DNA of 21,375 nucleotides, from positions 1-21,375 of the IMG/VR virus record IMGVR_UViG_3300034106_004560; one strand, written 5' to 3'. Position numbers and translations under genes: made by a program. Position 1 is the first letter of the stretch. Each line of letters opens with the position of its first letter. The notes under the pieces were generated by a model, which saw only the letters and a program-made list of their open reading frames with translations, ran no database searches and had not been told where the DNA came from. This document shows, in pieces, positions 6,196 through 14,133 of the stretch. Source of the DNA: a virus.

Positions 6196-7430
6196 ATACC
6201 GAAGCAACACTAATATCCGCAGTGTGTCAAAATAAAGACATTAGCACCCTGCTTGCAGATAACGTAGATGATCTTTTTACGTCACATAGGGATATTTGGG
6301 AGGGCTTAAAGTCTTACTATTATAAGTTTAAGGCTGTGCCAGAGGCTAGTGTTCTTCAGGAAAAATTTCATGACTTTGACCCAGACATTAATGTAAAGGC
6401 TGAAACTGGATACTACCTAGATAAATTAAAAAATGAATACTTGTCTTCACAATTAAAAAACATACTTCTTCAATCTGGATCTGCTTTAAAGCAAGATGCT
6501 GCCTCAAGAGTACTTGCAGATATGCAAAGCAAATTAGCAAACCTTTCAAGGTTTACAAATAATGTAAGAGACTTAGACGTTATAGATTTAGACTCTGCAA
6601 CAAGGCACTTCTCTTCAGTAAAAGACAGAGCTTCAGTAATGGGCGGAAGTCCAGGAATACTAACTGGATTTAAAGCAATAGATGCTGCATACCCAACTGG
6701 AATGGCGCCAGGACATTTAATCGTTGCTATTGGATGGCCAGGAAAAGGAAAGACATGGTTTACTTCTTATCTTGCATGCAAAGCTTGGGAGCAAGGATTT
6801 AAACCAATGATTGTTTCTTTGGAAATGTCTCCAGAAAATATGCGTGATCGTATTTATACAATGCTTGGCTCTGGACTATTTAAGGCTAGTGATCTTTCTC
6901 GAGGAGATATTAATATTGATGATTTTAAATCTTGGGGTACTAAAAGATTTGAAGGAAAGAATAGTTTTGTTTTAGTTTCTAATGAAGGAAATACAGAAGT
7001 AACTCCAGCGACTGTTCAAGGAAAGATAGATCAACACAAGCCAGATTTAGTTATTTTAGACTATCATCAATTGTTTAATGATAATAAGAGAAGTCATTCT
7101 GAGGTAGAAAGAAACAGAAATATTTCTAGAGAGTTTAAATTGCTTGCAGTTTCAAACAACATCCCCGTTATAGATATTACAGCGGCAACAGCCGATGACG
7201 TATCTGATCAAGATGATCCGCCAATGATGAGCCAAGTAGCTTGGTCTAAAGCGATAGAGTATGATGCTGATATGGCAATGGCTATCCACAAACATCCTGG
7301 AACAAATTTAATTGAAATTGTTTCTAGAAAGAATAGACACGGACACGAGTTTGCTTTCCACTTAGACTGGGATATAAATAGAGGAATAATTAAAGAACTA
7401 TACGATTATGCACCAGCACAAAACAATTAA
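6192..7430 (+). CDS. dnaB: DnaB-type replicative DNA helicase
   Basis: A 412-residue protein, slightly shorter than bacterial DnaB (about 450-470). The N-terminal 120 residues are the helical primase-binding-type domain (EATLISAVCQNKDI...). The RecA-like motor follows: Walker A GWPGKGKT (181-188), SLEMS with E211, Walker B DLVILDYHQ (285-293), and an arginine/motif-4 segment SRKNRHG (378-384). It should unwind DNA as a hexameric ring at the phage fork, with the primase encoded next door. AGAGGAAG stands about seven bases before ATG, and the start overlaps the upstream stop. Confidence 0.92.
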   Translation: MNTEATLISAVCQNKDISTLLADNVDDLFTSHRDIWEGLKSYYYKFKAVPEASVLQEKFHDFDPDINVKAETGYYLDKLKNEYLSSQLKNILLQSGSALKQDAASRVLADMQSKLANLSRFTNNVRDLDVIDLDSATRHFSSVKDRASVMGGSPGILTGFKAIDAAYPTGMAPGHLIVAIGWPGKGKTWFTSYLACKAWEQGFKPMIVSLEMSPENMRDRIYTMLGSGLFKASDLSRGDINIDDFKSWGTKRFEGKNSFVLVSNEGNTEVTPATVQGKIDQHKPDLVILDYHQLFNDNKRSHSEVERNRNISREFKLLAVSNNIPVIDITAATADDVSDQDDPPMMSQVAWSKAIEYDADMAMAIHKHPGTNLIEIVSRKNRHGHEFAFHLDWDINRGIIKELYDYAPAQNN

Positions 7431-7701
7431 AAAATTTCAAATTGAAGTTTTTTTCAAAGAAGATTCTGATATGATTCGTATAAAAAATCAATACGAAAAT
7501 ATTTTGACTCATGATATGAGATCAAAAGGATATGCCAGGGTACTTGACATAGACACAGCATTTTCGGTAGAATTTACAGGTGAAACATGGAAGTTCTTAA
7601 TGACCTTACATGGCATATATGTAGGAAGGAGGAAGGCATGGGAATCGTCAGGGATAACACAAGGAAAAGTAATTCCACGCAGTATGCACCAAACCATATA
7701 A
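7408..7701 (+). CDS. Small phage protein between helicase and primase
   Basis: A 97-residue protein (KKFQIEVFFKEDSDM...SKGYARVLDIDTAFSVEFTG...MTLHGIYVGRRKAWESSGI...PRSM). The central WKFLMTLHGIYVGRRKAW block looks strongly constrained and resembles an actinophage family of unknown function that I recall near replication genes. It overlaps the helicase by 23 bases and the primase by 64 bases in another frame. The C-terminal sequence keeps its character inside the overlap, so I keep the full length. No catalytic motif is visible. Confidence 0.65.
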   Translation: MHQHKTIKKFQIEVFFKEDSDMIRIKNQYENILTHDMRSKGYARVLDIDTAFSVEFTGETWKFLMTLHGIYVGRRKAWESSGITQGKVIPRSMHQTI

Positions 7702-8636
7702 AGTCTGTTGTTAAAGAAATTGGACTAAGGATAATTAGTGAGTCTAATCACAATTTAGTTTTGTATTGTCCATTTCATAACAATACTCATACGCCTTGCT
7801 TTTATATTAGTGAAGAAAATGGAGCATGGATATGCTTCAACCCAGCATGTGCGGAATCTGGAAACATTATTCAATTAGTTAAAAGAATTTGTAATAAAAA
7901 TGATTTTGAAGCTATAAGATTGGTTTCAAACAAAGAGAGCGAGTCCCTAGATAATTTTGATATTCTTTTAAGCCAAGCCTTAGAAGATAAGCCAGAGTTT
8001 GTTGAGTTTGATTCCAAGAAGCTAGATGAGCTTTATTTGGGACTAACTCTTAGTAAAGAAGCAAGAGATTATTTTGAGACAAGAGGGATAAATTCAGAGT
8101 CTATGAATTACTTTAGACTGGGTTACTCTGAATCTCAAAACATGGTAGTTGTTCCAGTGCACAGCCCAGACGGACTCCCAGTAGGAATAGTTGGAAGATC
8201 TATAGCTGAGAAAAAATTTAAAAATAGCACCAACCTTCCTAAGAATCAAACATTGTTTAATATACACAGGGCAAAGAAAATTGGTAGCCACGTAATCATT
8301 GTTGAATCTAGTTTTGATGCTATCAGGGTACATCAGGCTGGATTCCCAAATGTTGTTGCCACTCTAGGGGGTCACCTATCAAGCAACAATCTTAATTTGT
8401 TAAATAGATACTTTACAAAAATTACTATAATGACAGACGCAGATTCAGCTGGCAGAGAACTTGGATTGTCTATTTCTTCTAGTTTAAGAAATAAAGATAT
8501 TCTTTGGGCTTCTTGTGAATATGGTAAAGTTTATCAAAATAATGCGAAAGACGCAGGAGATTTATCAGAAAAAGAAATTAAGGAATGCATAATAAATTCA
8601 GTGTCCGATGTGGAATACAAATCCTGGACATTATGA
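7638..8636 (+). CDS. dnaG: DNA primase with CHC2 zinc finger and TOPRIM domain
   Basis: I choose ATG 7638 because AGGAGGAAGG lies directly upstream; the frame is open further, to 7587. The 332-residue product has a CHC2-type zinc finger (CPFH 44-47, C66, C71) that reads template DNA, a linker, and a TOPRIM fold with E223 (IVESSFDAIR) and the DAD pair (267-269), the metal ligands for RNA primer synthesis. A KDAGD segment (304-308) completes the fold. There is no long C-terminal helicase-binding domain as in bacterial DnaG (about 600 residues), as often in phages. It works with the helicase encoded just upstream. Confidence 0.88.
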   Translation: MGIVRDNTRKSNSTQYAPNHIKSVVKEIGLRIISESNHNLVLYCPFHNNTHTPCFYISEENGAWICFNPACAESGNIIQLVKRICNKNDFEAIRLVSNKESESLDNFDILLSQALEDKPEFVEFDSKKLDELYLGLTLSKEARDYFETRGINSESMNYFRLGYSESQNMVVVPVHSPDGLPVGIVGRSIAEKKFKNSTNLPKNQTLFNIHRAKKIGSHVIIVESSFDAIRVHQAGFPNVVATLGGHLSSNNLNLLNRYFTKITIMTDADSAGRELGLSISSSLRNKDILWASCEYGKVYQNNAKDAGDLSEKEIKECIINSVSDVEYKSWTL

Positions 8637-8644
8637 TACAATGG
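8632..8644 (+). promoter_or_regulatory. Extended -10 promoter TATGATACAATGG
   Basis: TGA-TACAAT (TACAAT 8637-8642) lies across the primase stop codon, with no good -35 box. The same 13-mer recurs at 19869. A start near 8649 would give a roughly 39-base leader with a small GATGG/CCATC hairpin (8652-8668) and AAAGGAG before ATG 8688. Confidence 0.5.
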
Positions 8645-8687
8645 TAAAACAGATGGATCTATACCATCAACTACAAAAGGAGAAGAA

Positions 8688-9356
8688 ATGAGCATAGTAA
8701 AAGGTCTAAAAGACCTAAATAAAGCACTAGACAAGCCTGCATATTCAGGCGGAGAAGAAAATAAAGGTCGTTGGTTAAAAATTGAAGATGGAGAAAGCGT
8801 TAAGATTAGATTTCTTCAAGAGTTGGATGCAGATTCACCCAACTACAATGACAAACTCGGATGTGGATTTATTGCCTTAGAGCATACCAATCCAAAAGAT
8901 TATCGAAGAAAAGCTCTAGACACCATGGAGTCAGAAGGACGAGACTGGGCGCAAGAACAGCATCGCAAAGATCCAAAGGCTGGATGGAAAGCTAGAACCC
9001 GTATCTATATCAATGTATTAGTTGATGACGGAAAGAATGATCCATATGTTGCAATATTGTCTCAGGGAACAAGTGGAAAAACAATTACTCCTACATTAAT
9101 CGAATACGCTGGTGAAATGGGAAGTATTACAAATTTAAATTGGCGAATTAAAAGAAACGGTAGCAAGACAGACACAAGCTACACAATTATTCCTTTGGCC
9201 AAAGATGAAACACCTTTTGATTTTTCAAAATTAGAACTATTTGATCTTGAAAAAACTGCTGTAAGGAATGTTCCATACGCAGAACAAGAGTCTTTCTACA
9301 TGGGAGAGTCCTCACAAGAACTAGCAGTTGCCTCAACTGGTAGCGTAGAGTGGTAA
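8688..9356 (+). CDS. Probable single-stranded DNA-binding protein (phage gp32-like)
   Basis: A 222-residue protein. The early KGRWLKIEDGESVKIRFLQE strand pair and the following charged, aromatic core (WKARTRIYINVLVDD, TNLNWRIKRNGSKTDTSYTI) match the OB-fold pattern of phage T4-gp32-like SSBs as annotated in actinophages. The C-terminus is Ser/Glu-rich but not the classic acidic tip. Its place after helicase and primase, with its own promoter, a good AAAGGAG site and a terminator directly behind, fits a protein needed in high amounts at the fork. Identification rests on plan and context, not on a diagnostic motif. Confidence 0.65.
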   Translation: MSIVKGLKDLNKALDKPAYSGGEENKGRWLKIEDGESVKIRFLQELDADSPNYNDKLGCGFIALEHTNPKDYRRKALDTMESEGRDWAQEQHRKDPKAGWKARTRIYINVLVDDGKNDPYVAILSQGTSGKTITPTLIEYAGEMGSITNLNWRIKRNGSKTDTSYTIIPLAKDETPFDFSKLELFDLEKTAVRNVPYAEQESFYMGESSQELAVASTGSVEW

Positions 9357-9366
9357 ATTAAATATG

Positions 9367-9400
9367 CTGGGGGTGGCTCTTGCCACCCTCAGTTTTATTT
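9367..9400 (+). terminator. Rho-independent terminator
   Basis: An 11-bp stem (9367-9377 with 9382-9392, one G.T wobble) with a TCTT loop is followed by TTTTATTT. It ends the helicase-primase-SSB unit. Its 3' arm also holds the -35 box of the next promoter. Confidence 0.9.
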
Positions 9401-9408
9401 AGTAAAAT
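9380..9408 (+). promoter_or_regulatory. Promoter overlapping the terminator, leaderless start
   Basis: TTGCCA (9380-9385), 17-base spacer and TAAAAT (9403-9408). The -35 box lies inside the terminator stem-loop. The predicted start is at or next to ATG 9415, which has no ribosome site, so the mRNA would be leaderless, as is common in Actinobacteria. Confidence 0.6.
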
Positions 9409-9414
9409 GTAATC

Positions 9415-9621
9415 ATGACTACATACGATATACCAGATCCATTTCAAGAATTTGTGTATAATAAATATAAAAATTATGTAGGAGCAGTTTACAACTTTTT
9501 TGCCAGAGAGTGGCATGTAAAGTGTGGCTGCTGCAAGAAAGATATATACGCACCAACTAAAAAAACATTAACTAGTACCAGGCTGTATCACACCAGAAAC
9601 GAATGTCAAGGCGGTTATTAA
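9415..9621 (+). CDS. Small cysteine-containing protein, leaderless
   Basis: A 68-residue protein with an N-terminal aromatic helix (DPFQEFVYNKYKNYVGAVYN), then KCGCCKKDIYAPTKKT and a final HTRNEC. The CGCC and H...C residues could bind one zinc ion. It has no Shine-Dalgarno sequence and begins about seven bases after a -10 box, so translation should start at the 5' end of the mRNA. Its stop overlaps the polymerase ATG (TAATG), and AAGGCGG in its 3' end serves the polymerase. It may help set polymerase expression; its own function is unknown. Confidence 0.65.
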   Translation: MTTYDIPDPFQEFVYNKYKNYVGAVYNFFAREWHVKCGCCKKDIYAPTKKTLTSTRLYHTRNECQGGY

Positions 9622-12600
9622 TGAGTTTTACACATCTACACGTTCATTCATATTATTCTTTAATGGACGGTCTTAATTCTCCAAAAGAGTTATGCCAAGC
9701 AGCAATAGACGCTGGCCAAACATCTATAGCAATTACAGATCATGGAACATTGTCATCCCATAGAGAAATGCAAATTGCTGCAAAAGAATTAGGTATTAAG
9801 CCAATTCTTGGAGTAGAGGCTTACATATCCCCAACAGATAGATTTGATAGATCGTCTGCAACAGACAAAAGCATACAGGCGTACAATCACATTATCCTGC
9901 TAGCTAAAAATAAAAACGGATTAAAGAATATTAACTCATTACAAGAGATAGCTTGGAATGAAGGGTTTTACCATAAGCCTAGAATTGATATGGAGATACT
10001 AAAAGAATATGCAAAAGATATTATTGTTCTTTCTGGATGCCTTAATGGACTTATTAGTAAGTGCATTGAAAAAGAAGAGTTTGAGGAAGCGGAAAATATA
10101 CTTAAAGATTTTAAGAAAACTTTTGGCGAAGATTTTTACATTGAGGTACAATCTCACAATCCAAAAGAAATAAATAGCAAGTTGCTAGAATTAGCAGACA
10201 AATTAGGAATTAAGCCAGTAGCGACTGGAGATGCCCATTACGCAAAAGGCGAAGATAAGACTTTAGAAGAAGCAATGCTTATTCTATCTACATCTCCTAA
10301 ATCAGATAAAGAATCAGACTTTGAGGTTTCTAGGGGTATGGGAGATGTACTAGACAGACTTAATTATCTATACCCAGACAGAAGAATATCATTCCAAGAC
10401 TATAATTTATTTATTCAGACTAGAGAAGAAATTGAATCCGACTTTAAGAAATGTGACATTAAACGAGTAGACATTTATGAAAATACTATGGAGATAGCGG
10501 AAAAAATTGGAGAATACGATTTTAACAGGGGTCTAGACCTACTCCCTATCCCAAAGACCAATGCCGACCAAAAGCTGTCTGATATGGCCTTTGAAGGCCT
10601 AGAAAGACTACACCTGACCTCGTCATGGATGGGAAATGACTTATATGAGCAAAGGCTGGTAGAAGAATTAGAAATTATTAAAGATAAAAATTTTGCCTCT
10701 TATTTCCTAGTTGTTGCAGATATGATTAATTGGGCTAAACAAAATGAAATAATGGTTGGACCAGGACGTGGTTCAGCAGCAGGATCATTAGTTTGCTATG
10801 CCTTGGGAATTACAGATGTAGACCCAATTGAATACGACCTTTTGTTCTTTAGATTTATTAACCCAGACCGTAACGATTTTCCAGATATTGATACTGATTT
10901 TGAAGATCGTCGACGCAAAGAAGTAAAAGATTATCTTAAAAAGAAATTTAAACACGTTGCGTCAATATCAACTTTTACTTATTTTAAAGACAAGGGAGTT
11001 GTAAGGGATGCTGCTCGTGTATTTATGGTTCCTCTGTCTGATGTAAACAGGGCAATGAAACAAGTTGATACATTTGAAGAGTTTATAGATTCACCTAACA
11101 CAAAAGAATTTAGAATGAAGTACCCAGAAGTTTTATGGCTTGCAGAAAAGTTACGTGGAAAAATTAGAAGTGTTGGTGTTCACGCTGCTGGAGTAGTCGT
11201 GGCAAAAGAAGATTTAAGAAACTTTGCACCCATAGAATCTAGAGAAGATCCTCAAGATAAAGTTTCAGGAAGAATTCCAGTCGTTGCATACGACATGGAC
11301 ACGGTTGCTGATATTGGATTAATTAAAGTAGATGCTCTTGGTTTAAAAACTCTTTCTGTTATTTCTGATACTATCAAAGCAATTAAAGAAAGATCTGGCA
11401 AGGAAATAAATTTGTCTCAATTAGATTTTAAAGACCCAAAGGTTTATAAAAATTTAAGCGAAGGTTATACTAAGGGAGTGTTTCAAGCAGAAGCAGTACC
11501 TTACACAAACTTGTTAATAAAAATGGGAGTAGATAAATTTGAAGACTTGGCTGCCTCTAACGCTTTAGTAAGACCAGGAGCCATGAATACCGTAGGAGTT
11601 TCTTACGTAGCAAGAAAACGTGGGCAAGAGCCTACGCAATATGTTCATGAGATAATGCGTCCTTTTACAGAAAACACATACGGAGTTATTATATATCAAG
11701 AACAGGTTATGCAAGCATGCGTCTATCTAGGCGGAATGTCTTGGTCAGAAGCTGACAAAATTAGAAAGGTTATTGGTAAAAAAAGAGATGCAACAGAACT
11801 TGACGAATTCAAAGATAAATTTATTAATGGGGCTTCAAAACACATTTCTCAGAAAAAGGCCCAGTCCCTTTGGAGTGATTTCGAGGCTCATGCTGGCTAC
11901 TCTTTTAATCGTTCTCATGCTGTCTCTTATTCCATGCTTACTTATTATACGGCTTGGCTTAAAACTTATTACCCTCTTGAGTTTATGTTTTCGGTTCTTA
12001 AAAACGAAAATGATAAAGATGCTAAAACTGGCTATCTTATTGAAGCGAAAAGATTAAACCTTAAGATACTTCTTCCAGACATAAACAATTCAAATGTTTA
12101 TTTTTCATTAAAAGAAGATGCAATGCAATTTGGATTAGCAGATATAAAGTTTATATCTGACAGTATTGCTAACAAAATTATAGAAAGAAGGCCTTATGCC
12201 AATTATTCCGATTTCATTCAAAAAGCCTCTGCGAAAGGTAGCGGGATTAATAGTAGGGCTGTATCTGCTCTTAATGCTATTGGTGGTGCTTCTTTTGAGG
12301 ACAATCCCAGAACTGGCAAGGAAAAAGAAAACTACTACGAATACCTAGGCATTCCTACCTTTACAGTAGACTTGCCACCAAGAATTAAATCACAGGCAAG
12401 ACCAATTTCAGAATTTGAAGACCTAGGATCTTTCCCTTTGTTTGGAATGGTTAAGAGTATTAAGAGGGGAACGGGTTGGTCACGAATTGAAATTGTAGAC
12501 GAGACTGGTACCGTAGGTTTATTTCATACAGAGCAAACTCAAATTGAAACTGGACAGATGTATTTTATATTAGTTGGGGATAATAGAATTGCAAGGTATA

Positions 12601-12899
12601 TTAAAGTTTCTGAAATAGACCCTAATGGAACAGATCTGTTTGTCGATTATTTATATAGAAAAGAATATGACATGCAAGAAGATGAGCAGATGGTAGTTAA
12701 TTTTAGTCCATACAAAACTAAAGCTGGAAAAACTATGGCGCATATTGTCATGACAGACAAGAATAAGAATTTAACTAGAGCAATTGCATTTCCAACAATG
12801 TATTCAAAAGTTTTAGGCAAAATGCGTGAAGGAATGAAAAGTAAGCCAGTTCTATCAAAACTAGATGATGGAACCTTAATGATAAAGGAGATAAAATGA
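9621..12899 (+). CDS. dnaE: DNA polymerase III alpha subunit (DnaE type) with intact PHP domain
   Basis: I choose ATG 9621 (AAGGCGG upstream, TAATG overlap), giving 1092 residues. The N-terminal PHP domain keeps the metal ligands I would expect for a working exonuclease: H7, H9, D16, H41, E66, H90, C140, D204, H206. The polymerase core shows GPGRGSAAGS (380-389), PDIDTDF with D422 and D424, and D571 in KVDALGLKTL. FNRSHAVSYS (762-771), a helix-hairpin-helix region and an OB-like C-terminus follow. It is close to bacterial DnaE in length and should be the phage's own replicative polymerase, possibly proofreading through PHP. No intein or break is seen. Codon use shifts locally near 11860-12060. 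Confidence 0.95.
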   Translation: MSFTHLHVHSYYSLMDGLNSPKELCQAAIDAGQTSIAITDHGTLSSHREMQIAAKELGIKPILGVEAYISPTDRFDRSSATDKSIQAYNHIILLAKNKNGLKNINSLQEIAWNEGFYHKPRIDMEILKEYAKDIIVLSGCLNGLISKCIEKEEFEEAENILKDFKKTFGEDFYIEVQSHNPKEINSKLLELADKLGIKPVATGDAHYAKGEDKTLEEAMLILSTSPKSDKESDFEVSRGMGDVLDRLNYLYPDRRISFQDYNLFIQTREEIESDFKKCDIKRVDIYENTMEIAEKIGEYDFNRGLDLLPIPKTNADQKLSDMAFEGLERLHLTSSWMGNDLYEQRLVEELEIIKDKNFASYFLVVADMINWAKQNEIMVGPGRGSAAGSLVCYALGITDVDPIEYDLLFFRFINPDRNDFPDIDTDFEDRRRKEVKDYLKKKFKHVASISTFTYFKDKGVVRDAARVFMVPLSDVNRAMKQVDTFEEFIDSPNTKEFRMKYPEVLWLAEKLRGKIRSVGVHAAGVVVAKEDLRNFAPIESREDPQDKVSGRIPVVAYDMDTVADIGLIKVDALGLKTLSVISDTIKAIKERSGKEINLSQLDFKDPKVYKNLSEGYTKGVFQAEAVPYTNLLIKMGVDKFEDLAASNALVRPGAMNTVGVSYVARKRGQEPTQYVHEIMRPFTENTYGVIIYQEQVMQACVYLGGMSWSEADKIRKVIGKKRDATELDEFKDKFINGASKHISQKKAQSLWSDFEAHAGYSFNRSHAVSYSMLTYYTAWLKTYYPLEFMFSVLKNENDKDAKTGYLIEAKRLNLKILLPDINNSNVYFSLKEDAMQFGLADIKFISDSIANKIIERRPYANYSDFIQKASAKGSGINSRAVSALNAIGGASFEDNPRTGKEKENYYEYLGIPTFTVDLPPRIKSQARPISEFEDLGSFPLFGMVKSIKRGTGWSRIEIVDETGTVGLFHTEQTQIETGQMYFILVGDNRIARYIKVSEIDPNGTDLFVDYLYRKEYDMQEDEQMVVNFSPYKTKAGKTMAHIVMTDKNKNLTRAIAFPTMYSKVLGKMREGMKSKPVLSKLDDGTLMIKEIK

Positions 12900-13126
12900 C
12901 AGACAGCGCTTCAGAGATATTTAAAGCAATGAGTTCTTCAAAGATACTTGTAGCAATATTAAAAACTCAAAAAGAGGTTTTAGTACCTATTGATATATTT
13001 TTTGGATTAGGGGATGAAGAGAATTTAAAGGTAGAGTTTGACGATGTCTCAAGAAATTTTGTATTTAAATTGTCAGAAAATTCTGGCGAAAAAAATGCTA
13101 TAATGGATGAAACAGAGAAAGAATAA
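12896..13126 (+). CDS. Small acidic protein between polymerase and RecA
   Basis: A 76-residue protein (SKILVAILKTQKEVLVPIDI, FFGLGDEENLKVEFDDVSRN, then an acidic tail). The alternating hydrophobic pattern suggests a small alpha/beta fold. I recall similar proteins next to phage polymerases but no function. AAGGAG lies five bases before ATG and the start overlaps the polymerase stop (ATGA), so it is coupled to the polymerase. An extended -10 element for the next gene lies in its 3' end. Confidence 0.6.
   Translation: MTDSASEIFKAMSSSKILVAILKTQKEVLVPIDIFFGLGDEENLKVEFDDVSRNFVFKLSENSGEKNAIMDETEKE
13096..13104 (+). promoter_or_regulatory. Extended -10 promoter in front of recA
   Basis: TGC-TATAAT (TATAAT 13099-13104) lies 24 bases before the RecA start. 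No -35 box is at the right distance (a TTGTCA at 13070 is too far, 23 bases). It could give RecA extra transcription. Confidence 0.45.
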
Positions 13127-13128
13127 AA

Positions 13129-14133
13129 ATGACAATTTTAATGGAAGAGGTTTTAGCAAAGCTGGATTCAAAAACAAGAGAAAGAGTTCAGTCTGCAGTA
13201 GATGTTAAAATCATAAAACAAAAAACTCCAAGTATTGGTTTAAACTTAGCACTCAACGGTGGACTTGGACATGGAAGACAGGCCTTGGTATGGGGGAATA
13301 AGTCTTCTGGTAAATCTTCCTTTTGTTTGCAAATGATTGCTCTTGCTCAAAAAGAAGGAAAAACTTGCGCCTGGATTGACGCGGAACATTCCTATTCCCC
13401 AGAGTGGGCAGAAAAATTAGGCGTTGACTCATCAAAACTAATATACTCGCCAGCTAAAACTATTAACGACATGGTGGACATTGCAACAAAACTTATGTCT
13501 GCAGATATAGATATTATTGTAGTTGATTCAATATCAGCTTTGTTGCCTGCAATATATTTTGAAAAAGATGGCGACGAGTTAAAAGATTTACAAGATACAA
13601 AACAGATAGGCGCAGAAGCAAAGGATATGACCCACGCAGTCAAAATGTTAAACTATGCAAACAAAAACACATTATTGGTTCTCATTTCACAGCAAAGAAA
13701 CCAGTTTGGATCTATGCACGCCTCCCATATTCCAACAGGGGGAATGGCGGTCAAGTTCTTTTCTTCTACGGTCATTAAGCTTTGGTCCTCAGAAGCTGAG
13801 GCTAATGCTATCAAGGCAGGTATTAAAGTTGGCGATAAAATTATTGAACAGAGAGTTGGAAGGCCAGTCAATTGGATTGTCGATTACAACAAACTCGGCC
13901 CCCCTAATTTATCAGGACAGTACGACTTCTATTACCAAGGAGATCATTTAGGAGTTGACGATATTGGAGAAACTTTAGACGTAGCAGAAATGTGCGGATT
14001 AGTTGAAAAAGGTGGCGCTTGGTACACAGTTAACTCAGAAAGATTGCAGGGTAGATCTAAAGCCGTACAGTATCTAAAGGATAATCCAAAGGTTGTTGAA
14101 AAACTTAAGAAAGATATAGATGCTAAGATTTAA
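13129..14133 (+). CDS. recA: RecA-like recombinase
   Basis: A 334-residue RecA/UvsX-family protein. It has Walker A GNKSSGKS (56-63), the catalytic glutamate in WIDAEHSY (E86), Walker B IIVVDS (129-134), and an L2-like DNA-binding region after LISQQRNQFG (187 on) with TGGMAVKFF. It should form filaments on single-stranded DNA and drive strand exchange, supporting recombination-dependent replication with the nearby Cas4-like nuclease and resolvases. The start is ATG 13129 or the in-frame ATG 13141; neither has a strong ribosome site. The end overlaps the next gene by 14 bases. Confidence 0.93.
   Translation: MTILMEEVLAKLDSKTRERVQSAVDVKIIKQKTPSIGLNLALNGGLGHGRQALVWGNKSSGKSSFCLQMIALAQKEGKTCAWIDAEHSYSPEWAEKLGVDSSKLIYSPAKTINDMVDIATKLMSADIDIIVVDSISALLPAIYFEKDGDELKDLQDTKQIGAEAKDMTHAVKMLNYANKNTLLVLISQQRNQFGSMHASHIPTGGMAVKFFSSTVIKLWSSEAEANAIKAGIKVGDKIIEQRVGRPVNWIVDYNKLGPPNLSGQYDFYYQGDHLGVDDIGETLDVAEMCGLVEKGGAWYTVNSERLQGRSKAVQYLKDNPKVVEKLKKDIDAKI

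Noticed and set aside
7544-7573. TTGACA-18-TAGAAT, a promoter-like pair 64 bases before the primase
   Set aside because: It encodes a constrained protein stretch (LDIDTAFSVEF), so it may be chance; RNA start mapping would be needed to accept it.
11773-12057. 94-codon frame inside dnaE
   Set aside because: Leu/Ile-rich shadow made by the local CTT/GCT codon bias; the polymerase frame keeps all motifs there.
13253-13951. Several minus-strand frames and one plus-strand frame inside recA
   Set aside because: They lie wholly under a confident RecA gene and lack start sites and recognisable composition.
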